Source of the DNA: Henricia sp. BOLD:AAB3569
Taxonomy: Eukaryota > Echinodermata > Asteroidea > Spinulosida > Echinasteridae
NCBI GenBank assembly: GCA_037783545.1
Contig: JBBELK010000573.1
Location: 434,001-498,000, forward strand
DNA: 64,000 nt
Direction: 5' to 3'
Shown here one piece after another: positions 27,411 through 39,336 of this stretch (position 1 is its first letter; each line of letters begins with the position of its first letter). Position numbers and translations under genes: made by a program. The notes below the pieces were generated by a model that had not been told where the DNA came from, made no database searches, and worked only from the letters and a program-made list of their open reading frames with translations.

Positions 27411-30400
27411 GTGCGCAATATAGAGAGTTTAGGGCATGCAAAATTTGAAGTTCGTCGGAACATTTTTCGACCTCCAAATTTGCCGACGTTTGGACCACAC
27501 TTTGACCAAATTGCCGAGCCAAACTGCGGTGCGTTAACGACAGTCCGAATGACTGAGCATGCGCACAACTCAGGAGTACCCCAAAGAGGTGTGTACAGAC
27601 AGCCACGGTTTGCGTGAGAGCAGTCAGGAAGCCTCAACCCAGTTTTTTCTAAACTTTGACATTTCTCTGCCATTTCCCGGCGAAAGTCTGTCAATTTTTT
27701 ATGACAAGTGCGCAATATAGAGAGTTTAGGGCATGCAGAATTTGAAGTTCGTCGGAACATTTTTCGACCTCCAAATTTGCCGACGTTTGGACCACACTTT
27801 GACCAAATTGCCGAGCCAAACTGCGGTGCGTTAACGACAGTCCGAATGACTGAGCATGCGCACAACTCAGGAGTACCCCAAAGAGGTGTGTACAGACAGC
27901 CACGGTTTGCGTGAGAGCAGTCAGGAAGCCTCAACCCAGTTTTTTCTAAACTTTGAAATTTCTCTTCCATTTCCCGGCGAAAGTCTGTCAATTTTGTATG
28001 ACAAGTGCGCAATATAGAGAGTTTAGGGCATGCAAAATTTGAAGTTCGTCGGAACATTTTTCGACCTCCAAATTTGCCGACGTTTGGACCACACTTTGAC
28101 CAAATTGCCGAGACAAACTGCGGTGCGTTAACGACAGTCCGAATGACTGAGCATGCGCACAACTCAGGAGTACCCCAAAGAGGTGTGTACAGACAGCCAC
28201 GGTTTGCGTGAGAGCAGTCAGGAAGCCTCAACCCAGTTTTTTTCTAAACTTTGAAATTTCTCTGCTATTTCCCGGCGAAAGTCTGTCAATTGTTTATGAC
28301 AAGTGCGCAATATAGAGAGTTTAGGGCATGCAAAATTTGAAGTTCGTCGGAACATTTTTCGACCTCCAAATTTGCCGACGTTTGGACCACACTTTGACCA
28401 AATTGCCGAGCCAAACTGCGGTGCGTTAACGACAGTCCGAATGACTGAGCATGCGCACAACTCAGGAGTACCCCAAAGAGGTGTGTACAGACAGCCACGG
28501 TTTGCGCGAGAGCAGTCAGGAAGCCTCAACCCAGTTTTTTCTAAACTTTGAAATTTCTCTGCCATTTCCCGGCGAAAGTCTGTCAATTTGTTATGACAAG
28601 TGCACAATATAGAGAGTTTAGGGCATGCAAAATTTGAAGTTCGTCGGAACATTTTCCGACCTCCAAATTTGCCGACGTTTGGACCACACTTTGACCAAAT
28701 TGCCGAGCCAAACTGCGGTGCGTTAACGACAGTCCGAATGACTGAGCATGCGCACAACTCAGGAGTACCCCAAAGAGGTGTGTACAGACAGCCACGGTTT
28801 GCGTGAGAGCAGTCAGGAAGCCTCAACCCAGCTTTTTCTAAACTTTGAAATTTCTCTGCCATTTCCCTGCGAAAGTCTGTCAATTTTTTATGACAAGTGC
28901 GCAATATAGAGAGTTTAGGGCATGCAAAATTTGAAGTTCGTCGGAACATTTTTCGACCTCCAAATTTGCCGACGTTTGGACCACACTTTGACAAAATTGC
29001 CGAGCCAAACTGCGGTGCGTTAACGACAGTCCGAATGACTGAGCATGCGCACAACTCAGGAGTACCCCAAAGAGGTGTGTACAGACAGCCACGGTTTGCG
29101 TGAGAGCAGCCAGTAAGCCTCAACCCAGTTTTTTCTAAACTTTTAAATTTCTCTGCCATTTCCCGGCGAAAGTCTGTCAATTTTTTATGACAAGTGCGCA
29201 ATATAGAGAGTTTAGGGCATGCAAAATTTGAAGTTCGTCGGAACATTTTTCGACCTCCAAATTTGCCGACGTTTGGACCACACTTTGACCAAATTGCCGA
29301 GCCAAACTGCGGTGCGTTAACGACAGTCCGAGTGACTGAGCATGCGCACAACTCAGGAGTACCCCAAAGAGGTGTGTACAGACAGCCACGGTTTGCGCGA
29401 GAGCAGTCAGGAAGCCTCAACCCAGTTTTTTCTAAACTTTGAAATTTCTCTGCCATTTCCCGGCGAAAGTCTGTCAATTTGTTATGACAAGTGCACAATA
29501 TAGAGAGTTTAGGGCATGCAAAATTTGAAGTTCGTCGGAACATTTTCCGACCTCCAAATTTGCCGACGTTTGGACCACACTTTGACCAAATTGCCGAGCC
29601 AAACTGCGGTGCGTTAACGACAGTCCGAATGACTGAGCATGCGCACAACTCAGGAGTACCCCAAAGAGGTGTGTACAGACAGCCACGGTTTGCGTGAGAG
29701 CAGTCAGGAAGCCTCAACCCAGCTTTTTCTAAACTTTGAAATTTCTCTGCCATTTCCCTGCGAAAGTCTGTCAATTTTTTATGACAAGTGCGCAATATAG
29801 AGAGTTTAGGGCATGCAAAATTTGAAGTTCGTCGGAACATTTTTCGACCTCCAAATTTGCCGACGTTTGGACCACACTTTGACAAAATTGCCGAGCCAAA
29901 CTGCGGTGCGTTAACGACAGTCCGAATGACTGAGCATGCGCACAACTCAGGAGTACCCCAAAGAGGTGTGTACAGACAGCCACGGTTTGCGTGAGAGCAG
30001 CCAGTAAGCCTCAACCCAGTTTTTTCTAAACTTTTAAATTTCTCTGCCATTTCCCGGCGAAAGTCTGTCAATTTTTTATGACAAGTGCGCAATATAGAGA
30101 GTTTAGGGCATGCAAAATTTGAAGTTCGTCGGAACATTTTTCGACCTCCAAATTTGCCGACGTTTGGACCACACTTTGACCAAATTGCCGAGCCAAACTG
30201 CGGTGCGTTAACGACAGTCCGAGTGACTGAGCATGCGCACAACTCAGGAGTACCCCAAAGAGGTGTGTACAGACAGCCACGGTTTGCGTGAGAGCAGTCA
30301 GGAAGCCTCAACCCAGTTTTTTCTAAACTTTGAAATTTCTCTGCCATTTCCCGGCGAAAGTCTGTCAATTTTTTATGACAAGTGCGCAATATAGAGAGTT

Positions 30401-32758
30401 TAGGGCATGCAAAATTTGAAGTTCGTCGGAACATTTTTCAACCTCCAAATTTGCCGACGTTTGGACCACACTTTGACCAAATTGCCGAGCCAAACTGCGG
30501 TGCGTTAACGACAGTCCGAATGACTGAGCATGCGCACAACTCAGGAGTACCCCAAAGAGGTGTGTACAGACAGCCACGGTTTGCGTGAGAGCAGTCAGGA
30601 AGCCTCAACCCAGTTTTTTCTAAACTTTGAAATTTCTCTGCCATTTCCCGGCGAAAGTCTGTCAATTTTTTATGACAAGTGCGCAATATAGAGAGTTTAG
30701 GGCATGCAAAATTTGAAGTTCGTCGGAACATTTTTCGACCTCCAAATTTGCCGACGTTTGGACCACACTTTGACCAAATTGCCGAGCCAAACTGCGGTGC
30801 GTTAACGACAGTCCGAATGACTGAGCATGCGCACAACTCAGGAGTACCCCAAAGAGGTGTGTACAGACAGCCACGGTTTGCGTGAGAGCAGCCAGGAAGC
30901 CTCAACCCAGTTTTTTCTAAACTTTTAAATTTCTCTGCCATTTCCCGGCGAAAGTCTGTCAATTTTTTTATGACAAGTGCGCAATATAGAGAGTTTAGGG
31001 CATGCAAAATTTGAAGTTCGTCGGAACATTTTTCGACCTCCAAATTTGCCGACGTTTGGACCACACTTTGACCAAATTGCCGAGCCAAACTGCGGTGCGT
31101 TAACGACAGTCCGAGTGACTGAGCGTGCGCACAACTCAGGAGTACCCCAAAGAGGTGTGTACAGACAGCCACGGTTTGCGTGAGAGCAGTCAGGAAGCCT
31201 CAACCCAGTTTTTTCTAAACTTTGAAATTTCTCTGCCATTTCCCGGCGAAAGTCTGTCAATTTTTTATGACAAGTGCGCAATATAGAGAGTTTAGGGCAT
31301 GCAAAATTTGAAGTTCGTCGGAACATTTTTCAACCTCCAAATTTGCCGACGTTTGGACCACACTTTGACCAAATTGCCGAGCCAAACTGCGGTGCGTTAA
31401 CGACAGTCCGAATGACTGAGCATGCGCACAACTCAGGAGTACCCCAAAGAGGTGTGTACAGACAGCCACGGTTTGCGCGAGAGCAGTCAGGAAGCCTCAA
31501 CCCAGTTTTTTCTAAACTTTGAAATTTCTCTGCCATTTCCCGGCGAAAGTCTGTCAATTTGTTATGACAAGTGCGCAATATAGAGAGTTTAGGGCATGCA
31601 AAATTTGAAGTTCGTCGGAACATTTTCCGACCTCCAAATTTGCCGACGTTTGGACCACACTTTGACCAAATTGCCGAGCCAAACTGCGGTGCGTTAACGA
31701 CAGTCCGAATGACTGAGCATGCGCACAACTCAGGAGTACCCCAAAGAGGTGTGTACAGACAGCCACGGTTTGCGTGAGAGCAGTCAGTAAGCCTCAACCC
31801 AGCTTTTTCTAAACTTTGAAATTTCTCTGCCATTTCCCGGCGAAAGTCTGTCAATTTTTTATGACAAGTGCGCAATATAGAGAGTTTAGGGCATGCAAAA
31901 TTTGAAGTTCGTCGGAACATTTTTCGACCTCCAAATTTGCCGACGTTTGGACCACACTTTGACCAAATTGCCGAGCCAAACTGCGGTGCGTTAACGACAG
32001 TCCGAATGACTGAGCATGCGCACAACTCAGGAGTACCCCAAAGAGGTGTGTACAGACAGCCACGGTTTGCGTGAGAGCAGCCAGGAAGCCTCAACCCAGT
32101 TTTTTCTAAACTTTTAAATTTCTCTGCCATTTCCCGGCGAAAGTCTGTCAATTTTTTATGACAAGTGCGCAATATAGAGAGTTTAGGGCATGCAAAATTT
32201 GAAGTTCGTCGGAACATTTTTCGACCTCCAAATTTGCCGACGTTTGGACCACACTTTGACCAAATTGCCGAGCCAAACTGCGGTGCGTTAACGACAGTCC
32301 GAGTGACTGAGCATGCGCACAACTCAGGAGTACCCCAAAGAGGTGTGTACAGACAGCCACGGTTTGCGTGAGAGCAGTCAGGAAGCCTCAACCCAGTTTT
32401 TTCTAAACTTTGAAATTTATCTGCCATTTCCCGGCGAAAGTCTGTCAATTTTTTATGACAAGTGCGCAATATAGAGAGTTTAGGGCATGCAAAATTTGAA
32501 GTTCGTCGGAACATTTTTCAACCTCCAAATTTGCCGACGTTTGGACCACAATTTGACCAAATTGCCGAGCCAAACTGCGGTGCGTTAACGACAGTCCGAA
32601 TGACTGAGCATGCGCACAACTCAGGAGTACCCCAAAGAGGTGTGTACAGACAGCCACGGTTTGCGTGAGAGCAGTCAGGAAGCCTCAACCCAGTTTTTTC
32701 TAAACTTTGAAATTTCTCTGCCATTTCCCGGCGAAAGTCTGTCAATTTTTTATGACAA
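27411..32758. repeat. 18-monomer higher-order repeat (5,348 bp)
   Basis: Order: Na, Eg, Te, Lc, Ca, Kc, Vs, Ca, Kc, Vs, Qs, Na, Vs, Qs, Cc, Kc, Vs, Qs. It matches the next block (32,759-37,215) once one copy of Ca, Kc, Vs is set aside. Rare shared markers are gacaaaattgcc (28,991; 34,339), gagcgtgcgc (31,122; 35,579), gtcagtaagcc (31,783; 36,240) and acaatttgacc with tttatctgcc in the last monomer. The true left breakpoint lies between about 27,204 and 27,611; the ends given follow monomer phase. Confidence 0.9.
28600..30381. repeat. Three-monomer tandem duplication (2 x 891 bp)
   Basis: Ca, Kc, Vs at 28,600-29,490 is repeated at 29,491-30,381 with rare markers intact: ccctgcgaaag, gacaaaattgcc and agccagtaagcc. 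The equivalent part of the next block (33,948-34,838) has it once. The Vs monomer at the junction (29,194) ends in gcgcgag, like the Lc monomer at 28,303, while the second Vs (30,085) ends in gcgtgag. That places the exchange point between phases 137 and 205 of the junction monomer. Confidence 0.9.
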
Positions 32759-35700
32759 GTGCGCAATATAGAGAGTTTAGGGCATGCAAAATTTGAAGTT
32801 CGTCGGAACATTTTTCGACCTCCAAATTTGCCGACGTTTGGACCACACTTTGACCAAATTGCCGAGCCAAACTGCGGTGCGTTAACGACAGTCCGAATGA
32901 CTGAGCATGCGCACAACTCAGGAGTACCCCAAAGAGGTGTGTACAGACAGCCACGGTTTGCGTGAGAGCAGTCAGGAAGCCTCAACCCAGTTTTTTCTAA
33001 ACTTTGACATTTCTCTGCCATTTCCCGGCGAAAGTCTGTCAATTTTTTATGACAAGTGCGCAATATAGAGAGTTTAGGGCATGCAGAATTTGAAGTTCGT
33101 CGGAACATTTTTCGACCTCCAAATTTGCCGACGTTTGGACCACACTTTGACCAAATTGCCGAGCCAAACTGCGGTGCGTTAACGACAGTCCGAATGACTG
33201 AGCATGCGCACAACTCAGGAGTACCCCAAAGAGGTGTGTACAGACAGCCACGGTTTGCGTGAGAGCAGTCAGGAAGCCTCAACCCAGTTTTTTCTAAACT
33301 TTGAAATTTCTCTTCCATTTCCCGGCGAAAGTCTGTCAATTTTGTATGACAAGTGCGCAATATAGAGAGTTTAGGGCATGCAAAATTTGAAGTTCGTCGG
33401 AACATTTTTCGACCTCCAAATTTGCCGACGTTTGGACCACACTTTGACCAAATTGCCGAGACAAACTGCGGTGCGTTAACGACAGTCCGAATGACTGAGC
33501 ATGCGCACAACTCAGGAGTACCCCAAAGAGGTGTGTACAGACAGCCACGGTTTGCGTGAGAGCAGTCAGGAAGCCTCAACCCAGTTTTTTTCTAAACTTT
33601 GAAATTTCTCTGCTATTTCCCGGCGAAAGTCTGTCAATTGTTTATGACAAGTGCGCAATATAGAGAGTTTAGGGCATGCAAAATTTGAAGTTCGTCGGAA
33701 CATTTTTCGACCTCCAAATTTGCCGACGTTTGGACCACACTTTGACCAAATTGCCGAGCCAAACTGCGGTGCGTTAACGACAGTCCGAATGACTGAGCAT
33801 GCGCACAACTCAGGAGTACCCCAAAGAGGTGTGTACAGACAGCCACGGTTTGCGCGAGAGCAGTCAGGAAGCCTCAACCCAGTTTTTTCTAAACTTTGAA
33901 ATTTCTCTGCCATTTCCCGGCGAAAGTCTGTCAATTTGTTATGACAAGTGCACAATATAGAGAGTTTAGGGCATGCAAAATTTGAAGTTCGTCGGAACAT
34001 TTTCCGACCTCCAAATTTGCCGACGTTTGGACCACACTTTGACCAAATTGCCGAGCCAAACTGCGGTGCGTTAACGACAGTCCGAATGACTGAGCATGCG
34101 CACAACTCAGGAGTACCCCAAAGAGGTGTGTACAGACAGCCACGGTTTGCGTGAGAGCAGTCAGGAAGCCTCAACCCAGCTTTTTCTAAACTTTGAAATT
34201 TCTCTGCCATTTCCCTGCGAAAGTCTGTCAATTTTTTATGACAAGTGCGCAATATAGAGAGTTTAGGGCATGCAAAATTTGAAGTTCGTCGGAACATTTT
34301 TCGACCTCCAAATTTGCCGACGTTTGGACCACACTTTGACAAAATTGCCGAGCCAAACTGCGGTGCGTTAACGACAGTCCGAATGACTGAGCATGCGCAC
34401 AACTCAGGAGTACCCCAAAGAGGTGTGTACAGACAGCCACGGTTTGCGTGAGAGCAGCCAGTAAGCCTCAACCCAGTTTTTTCTAAACTTTTAAATTTCT
34501 CTGCCATTTCCCGGCGAAAGTCTGTCAATTTTTTATGACAAGTGCGCAATATAGAGAGTTTAGGGCATGCAAAATTTGAAGTTCGTCGGAACATTTTTCG
34601 ACCTCCAAATTTGCCGACGTTTGGACCACACTTTGACCAAATTGCCGAGCCAAACTGCGGTGCGTTAACGACAGTCCGAGTGACTGAGCATGCGCACAAC
34701 TCAGGAGTACCCCAAAGAGGTGTGTACAGACAGCCACGGTTTGCGTGAGAGCAGTCAGGAAGCCTCAACCCAGTTTTTTCTAAACTTTGAAATTTCTCTG
34801 CCATTTCCCGGCGAAAGTCTGTCAATTTTTTATGACAAGTGCGCAATATAGAGAGTTTAGGGCATGCAAAATTTGAAGTTCGTCGGAACATTTTTCAACC
34901 TCCAAATTTGCCGACGTTTGGACCACACTTTGACCAAATTGCCGAGCCAAACTGCGGTGCGTTAACGACAGTCCGAATGACTGAGCATGCGCACAACTCA
35001 GGAGTACCCCAAAGAGGTGTGTACAGACAGCCACGGTTTGCGTGAGAGCAGTCAGGAAGCCTCAACCCAGTTTTTTCTAAACTTTGAAATTTCTCTGCCA
35101 TTTCCCGGCGAAAGTCTGTCAATTTTTTATGACAAGTGCGCAATATAGAGAGTTTAGGGCATGCAAAATTTGAAGTTCGTCGGAACATTTTTCGACCTCC
35201 AAATTTGCCGACGTTTGGACCACACTTTGACCAAATTGCCGAGCCAAACTGCGGTGCGTTAACGACAGTCCGAATGACTGAGCATGCGCACAACTCAGGA
35301 GTACCCCAAAGAGGTGTGTACAGACAGCCACGGTTTGCGTGAGAGCAGCCAGGAAGCCTCAACCCAGTTTTTTCTAAACTTTTAAATTTCTCTGCCATTT
35401 CCCGGCGAAAGTCTGTCAATTTTTTTATGACAAGTGCGCAATATAGAGAGTTTAGGGCATGCAAAATTTGAAGTTCGTCGGAACATTTTTCGACCTCCAA
35501 ATTTGCCGACGTTTGGACCACACTTTGACCAAATTGCCGAGCCAAACTGCGGTGCGTTAACGACAGTCCGAGTGACTGAGCGTGCGCACAACTCAGGAGT
35601 ACCCCAAAGAGGTGTGTACAGACAGCCACGGTTTGCGTGAGAGCAGTCAGGAAGCCTCAACCCAGTTTTTTCTAAACTTTGAAATTTCTCTGCCATTTCC

Positions 35701-37215
35701 CGGCGAAAGTCTGTCAATTTTTTATGACAAGTGCGCAATATAGAGAGTTTAGGGCATGCAAAATTTGAAGTTCGTCGGAACATTTTTCAACCTCCAAATT
35801 TGCCGACGTTTGGACCACACTTTGACCAAATTGCCGAGCCAAACTGCGGTGCGTTAACGACAGTCCGAATGACTGAGCATGCGCACAACTCAGGAGTACC
35901 CCAAAGAGGTGTGTACAGACAGCCACGGTTTGCGCGAGAGCAGTCAGGAAGCCTCAACCCAGTTTTTTCTAAACTTTGAAATTTCTCTGCCATTTCCCGG
36001 CGAAAGTCTGTCAATTTGTTATGACAAGTGCGCAATATAGAGAGTTTAGGGCATGCAAAATTTGAAGTTCGTCGGAACATTTTCCGACCTCCAAATTTGC
36101 CGACGTTTGGACCACACTTTGACCAAATTGCCGAGCCAAACTGCGGTGCGTTAACGACAGTCCGAATGACTGAGCATGCGCACAACTCAGGAGTACCCCA
36201 AAGAGGTGTGTACAGACAGCCACGGTTTGCGTGAGAGCAGTCAGTAAGCCTCAACCCAGCTTTTTCTAAACTTTGAAATTTCTCTGCCATTTCCCGGCGA
36301 AAGTCTGTCAATTTTTTATGACAAGTGCGCAATATAGAGAGTTTAGGGCATGCAAAATTTGAAGTTCGTCGGAACATTTTTCGACCTCCAAATTTGCCGA
36401 CGTTTGGACCACACTTTGACCAAATTGCCGAGCCAAACTGCGGTGCGTTAACGACAGTCCGAATGACTGAGCATGCGCACAACTCAGGAGTACCCCAAAG
36501 AGGTGTGTACAGACAGCCACGGTTTGCGTGAGAGCAGCCAGGAAGCCTCAACCCAGTTTTTTCTAAACTTTTAAATTTCTCTGCCATTTCCCGGCGAAAG
36601 TCTGTCAATTTTTTATGACAAGTGCGCAATATAGAGAGTTTAGGGCATGCAAAATTTGAAGTTCGTCGGAACATTTTTCGACCTCCAAATTTGCCGACGT
36701 TTGGACCACACTTTGACCAAATTGCCGAGCCAAACTGCGGTGCGTTAACGACAGTCCGAGTGACTGAGCATGCGCACAACTCAGGAGTACCCCAAAGAGG
36801 TGTGTACAGACAGCCACGGTTTGCGTGAGAGCAGTCAGGAAGCCTCAACCCAGTTTTTTCTAAACTTTGAAATTTATCTGCCATTTCCCGGCGAAAGTCT
36901 GTCAATTTTTTATGACAAGTGCGCAATATAGAGAGTTTAGGGCATGCAAAATTTGAAGTTCGTCGGAACATTTTTCAACCTCCAAATTTGCCGACGTTTG
37001 GACCACAATTTGACCAAATTGCCGAGCCAAACTGCGGTGCGTTAACGACAGTCCGAATGACTGAGCATGCGCACAACTCAGGAGTACCCCAAAGAGGTGT
37101 GTACAGACAGCCACGGTTTGCGTGAGAGCAGTCAGGAAGCCTCAACCCAGTTTTTTCTAAACTTTGAAATTTCTCTGCCATTTCCCGGCGAAAGTCTGTC
37201 AATTTTTTATGACAA
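32759..37215. repeat. 15-monomer higher-order repeat (4,457 bp)
   Basis: Order: Na, Eg, Te, Lc, Ca, Kc, Vs, Qs, Na, Vs, Qs, Cc, Kc, Vs, Qs. It follows directly on the 18-monomer block and matches it, apart from the missing three-monomer insert, with no other base difference noticed by eye. Its closing Qs monomer (36,919) carries the same acaatttgacc as the one closing the previous block (32,462), while the monomer before the first block (27,114) lacks it. The match ends between about 37,009 and 37,416. No Lc, Ca, Kc or Eg monomer appears to the right. Confidence 0.9.
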
Positions 37216-37813
37216 GTGCGCAATATAGAGAGTTTAGGGCATGCAAAATTTGAAGTTCGTCGGAACATTTTTCGACCTCCAAATTTGCCGACGTTTGGAC
37301 CACACTTTGACCAAATTGCCGAGCCAAACTGCGGTGCGTTAACGACAGTCCGAATGACTGAGCATGCGCACAACTCAGGAGTACCCCAAAGAGGTGTGTA
37401 CAGACAGCCACGGTTTGCGCGAGAGCAGTCAGGAAGCCTCAACCCAGTTTTTTCTAAACTTTAAAATTTCTCTGCCATTTCCCGGCGAAAGTCTGTCAAT
37501 TTTTTATGACAAGTGCGCAATATAGAGAGTTTAGGGCATGCAAAATTTGAAGTTCGTCGGAACATTTTTCGACCTCCAAATTTGCCGACGTTTGGACCAC
37601 ACTTTGACCAAATTGCCGAGCCAAACTGCGGTGCGTTAACGACAGTCCGAATGACTGAGCATGCGCACAACTCAGGAGTACCCCAAAGAGGTGTGTACAG
37701 ACAGCCACGGTTTGCGCGAGAGCAGTCAGGAAGCCTCAACCCAGTTTTTTCTAAACTTTGAAATTTCTCTGCCATTTCCCGGCGAAAGTCTGTCAATTTT
37801 TTATGACAAGTGC

Positions 37814-37897
37814 GCAATATTGAGAGTTTAGGGCATGCAAAATTTGAAGTTCGTCGCAATATAGAGAGTTTAGGGCATGCAAAATTTGAAGTTCGTC
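37814..37897. repeat. 42-bp tandem duplication inside one monomer
   Basis: The segment from gcaatat to gttcgtc (phase 5-46) occurs twice in a row at 37,814-37,855 and 37,856-37,897. The copies differ by one base (gcaatattgag versus gcaatatagag). The monomer at 37,810 is therefore 339 bp, the longest in the window. The flanks share little beyond cgtcg/gcgc, so a replication slip or end-joining event is as likely as recombination. Being a multiple of three, it does not close the frames that run through. Confidence 0.95.
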
Positions 37898-39336
37898 GGA
37901 ACATTTTTCGACCTCCAAATTTGCCGACGTTTGGACCACACTTTGACCAAATTGCCGAGCCAAACTGCGGTGCGTTAACGACAGTCCGAATGACTGAGCA
38001 TGCGCACAACTCAGGAGTACCCCAAAGAGGTGTGTACAGACAGCCACGGTTTGCGTGAGAGCAGTCAGGAAGCCTCAACCCAGTTTTTTCTAAACTTTGA
38101 AATTTCTCTGCCATTTCCCGGCGAAAGTCTGTAAATTTTTTATGACAAGTGCGCAATATAGAGAGTTTAGGGCATGCAAAATTTGAAGTTCGTCGGAACA
38201 TTTTTCGACCTCCAAATTTGCCGACGTTTGGACCACACTTTGACCAAATTGCCGAGCCAAACTGCGGTGCGTTAACGACAGTCCGATTGACTGAGCATGC
38301 GCACAACTCAGGAGTACCCCAAAGAGGTGTGTACAGACAGCCACGGTTTGCGCGAGAGCAGTCAGGAAGCCTCATCCCAGTTTTTTCTAAACTTTGAAAT
38401 TTCTCTGCCATTTCCCGGCGAAAGTCTGTCAATTTTTTATGACAAGTGCGCAATATAGAGAGTTTAGGGCATGCAAAATTTGAAGTTCGTCGGAACATTT
38501 TTCGACCTCCAAATTTGCCGACGTTTGGACCACACTTTGACCAAATTGCCGAGCCAAACTGCGGTGCGTTAACGACAGTCCGAATGACTGAGCATGCGCA
38601 CAACTCAGGAGTACCCCAAAGAGGTGTGTACAGACAGCCACGGTTTGCGTGAGAGCAGTCAGGAAGCCTCAACCCAGTTTTTTCTAAACTTTGAAATTTC
38701 TCTGCCATTTCCCGGCGAAAGTCTGTAAATTTTTTATGACAAGTGCGCAATATAGAGAGTTTAGGGCATGCAAAATTTGAAGTTCGTCGGAACATTTTTC
38801 GACCTCCAAATTTGCCGACGTTTGGACCACACTTTGACCAAATTGCCGAGCCAAACTGCGGTGCGTTAACGACAGTCCGATTGACTGAGCATGCGCACAA
38901 CTCAGGAGTACCCAAAAGAGGTGTGTACAGACAGCCACGGTTTGCGCGAGAGCAGTCAGGAAGCCTCATCCCAGTTTTTTCTAAACTTTGAAATTTCTCT
39001 GCCATTTCCCGGCGAAAGTCTGTCAATTTTTTATGACAAGTGCGCAATATAGAGAGTTTAGGGCATGCAAAATTTGAAGTTCGTCGGAACATTTTTCGAC
39101 CTCCAAATTTGCCGACGTTTGGACCACACTTTGACCAAATTGCCGAGCCAAACTGCGGTGCGTTAACGACAGTCCGAATGACTGAGCATGCGCACAACTC
39201 AGGAGTACCCCAAAGAGGTGTGTACAGACAGCCACGGTTTGCGGGAGAGCAGTCAGGAAGCCTCAACCCAGTTTTTTCTAAACTTTGAAATTTCTCTGCC
39301 ATTTCCCGGCGAAAGTCTGTCAATTTTGTTATGACA
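37898..39336. repeat. Two-monomer tandem duplication (594-bp spacing)
   Basis: Monomers at 38,149 and 38,743 share gtctgtaaat just before them and, inside, ccgattgac and ctcatccc. Monomers at 38,446 and 39,040 are the plain partners. The pair repeats at 594 bp. Private changes are a preceding one-base difference in cccaaaag near 38,912 and gcgggag near 39,242. The ccgattgac variant is one of few that alter the RTGAC part of the motif at phase 139-148. Confidence 0.9.

Noticed and set aside
28303-28551. Plus-strand frames ending in SKL, a peroxisomal targeting tripeptide
   Set aside because: The ending arises when TGA at phase 205 becomes CGA and translation would run on into the next T run; it recurs with every gcgcgag monomer and has no coding support.
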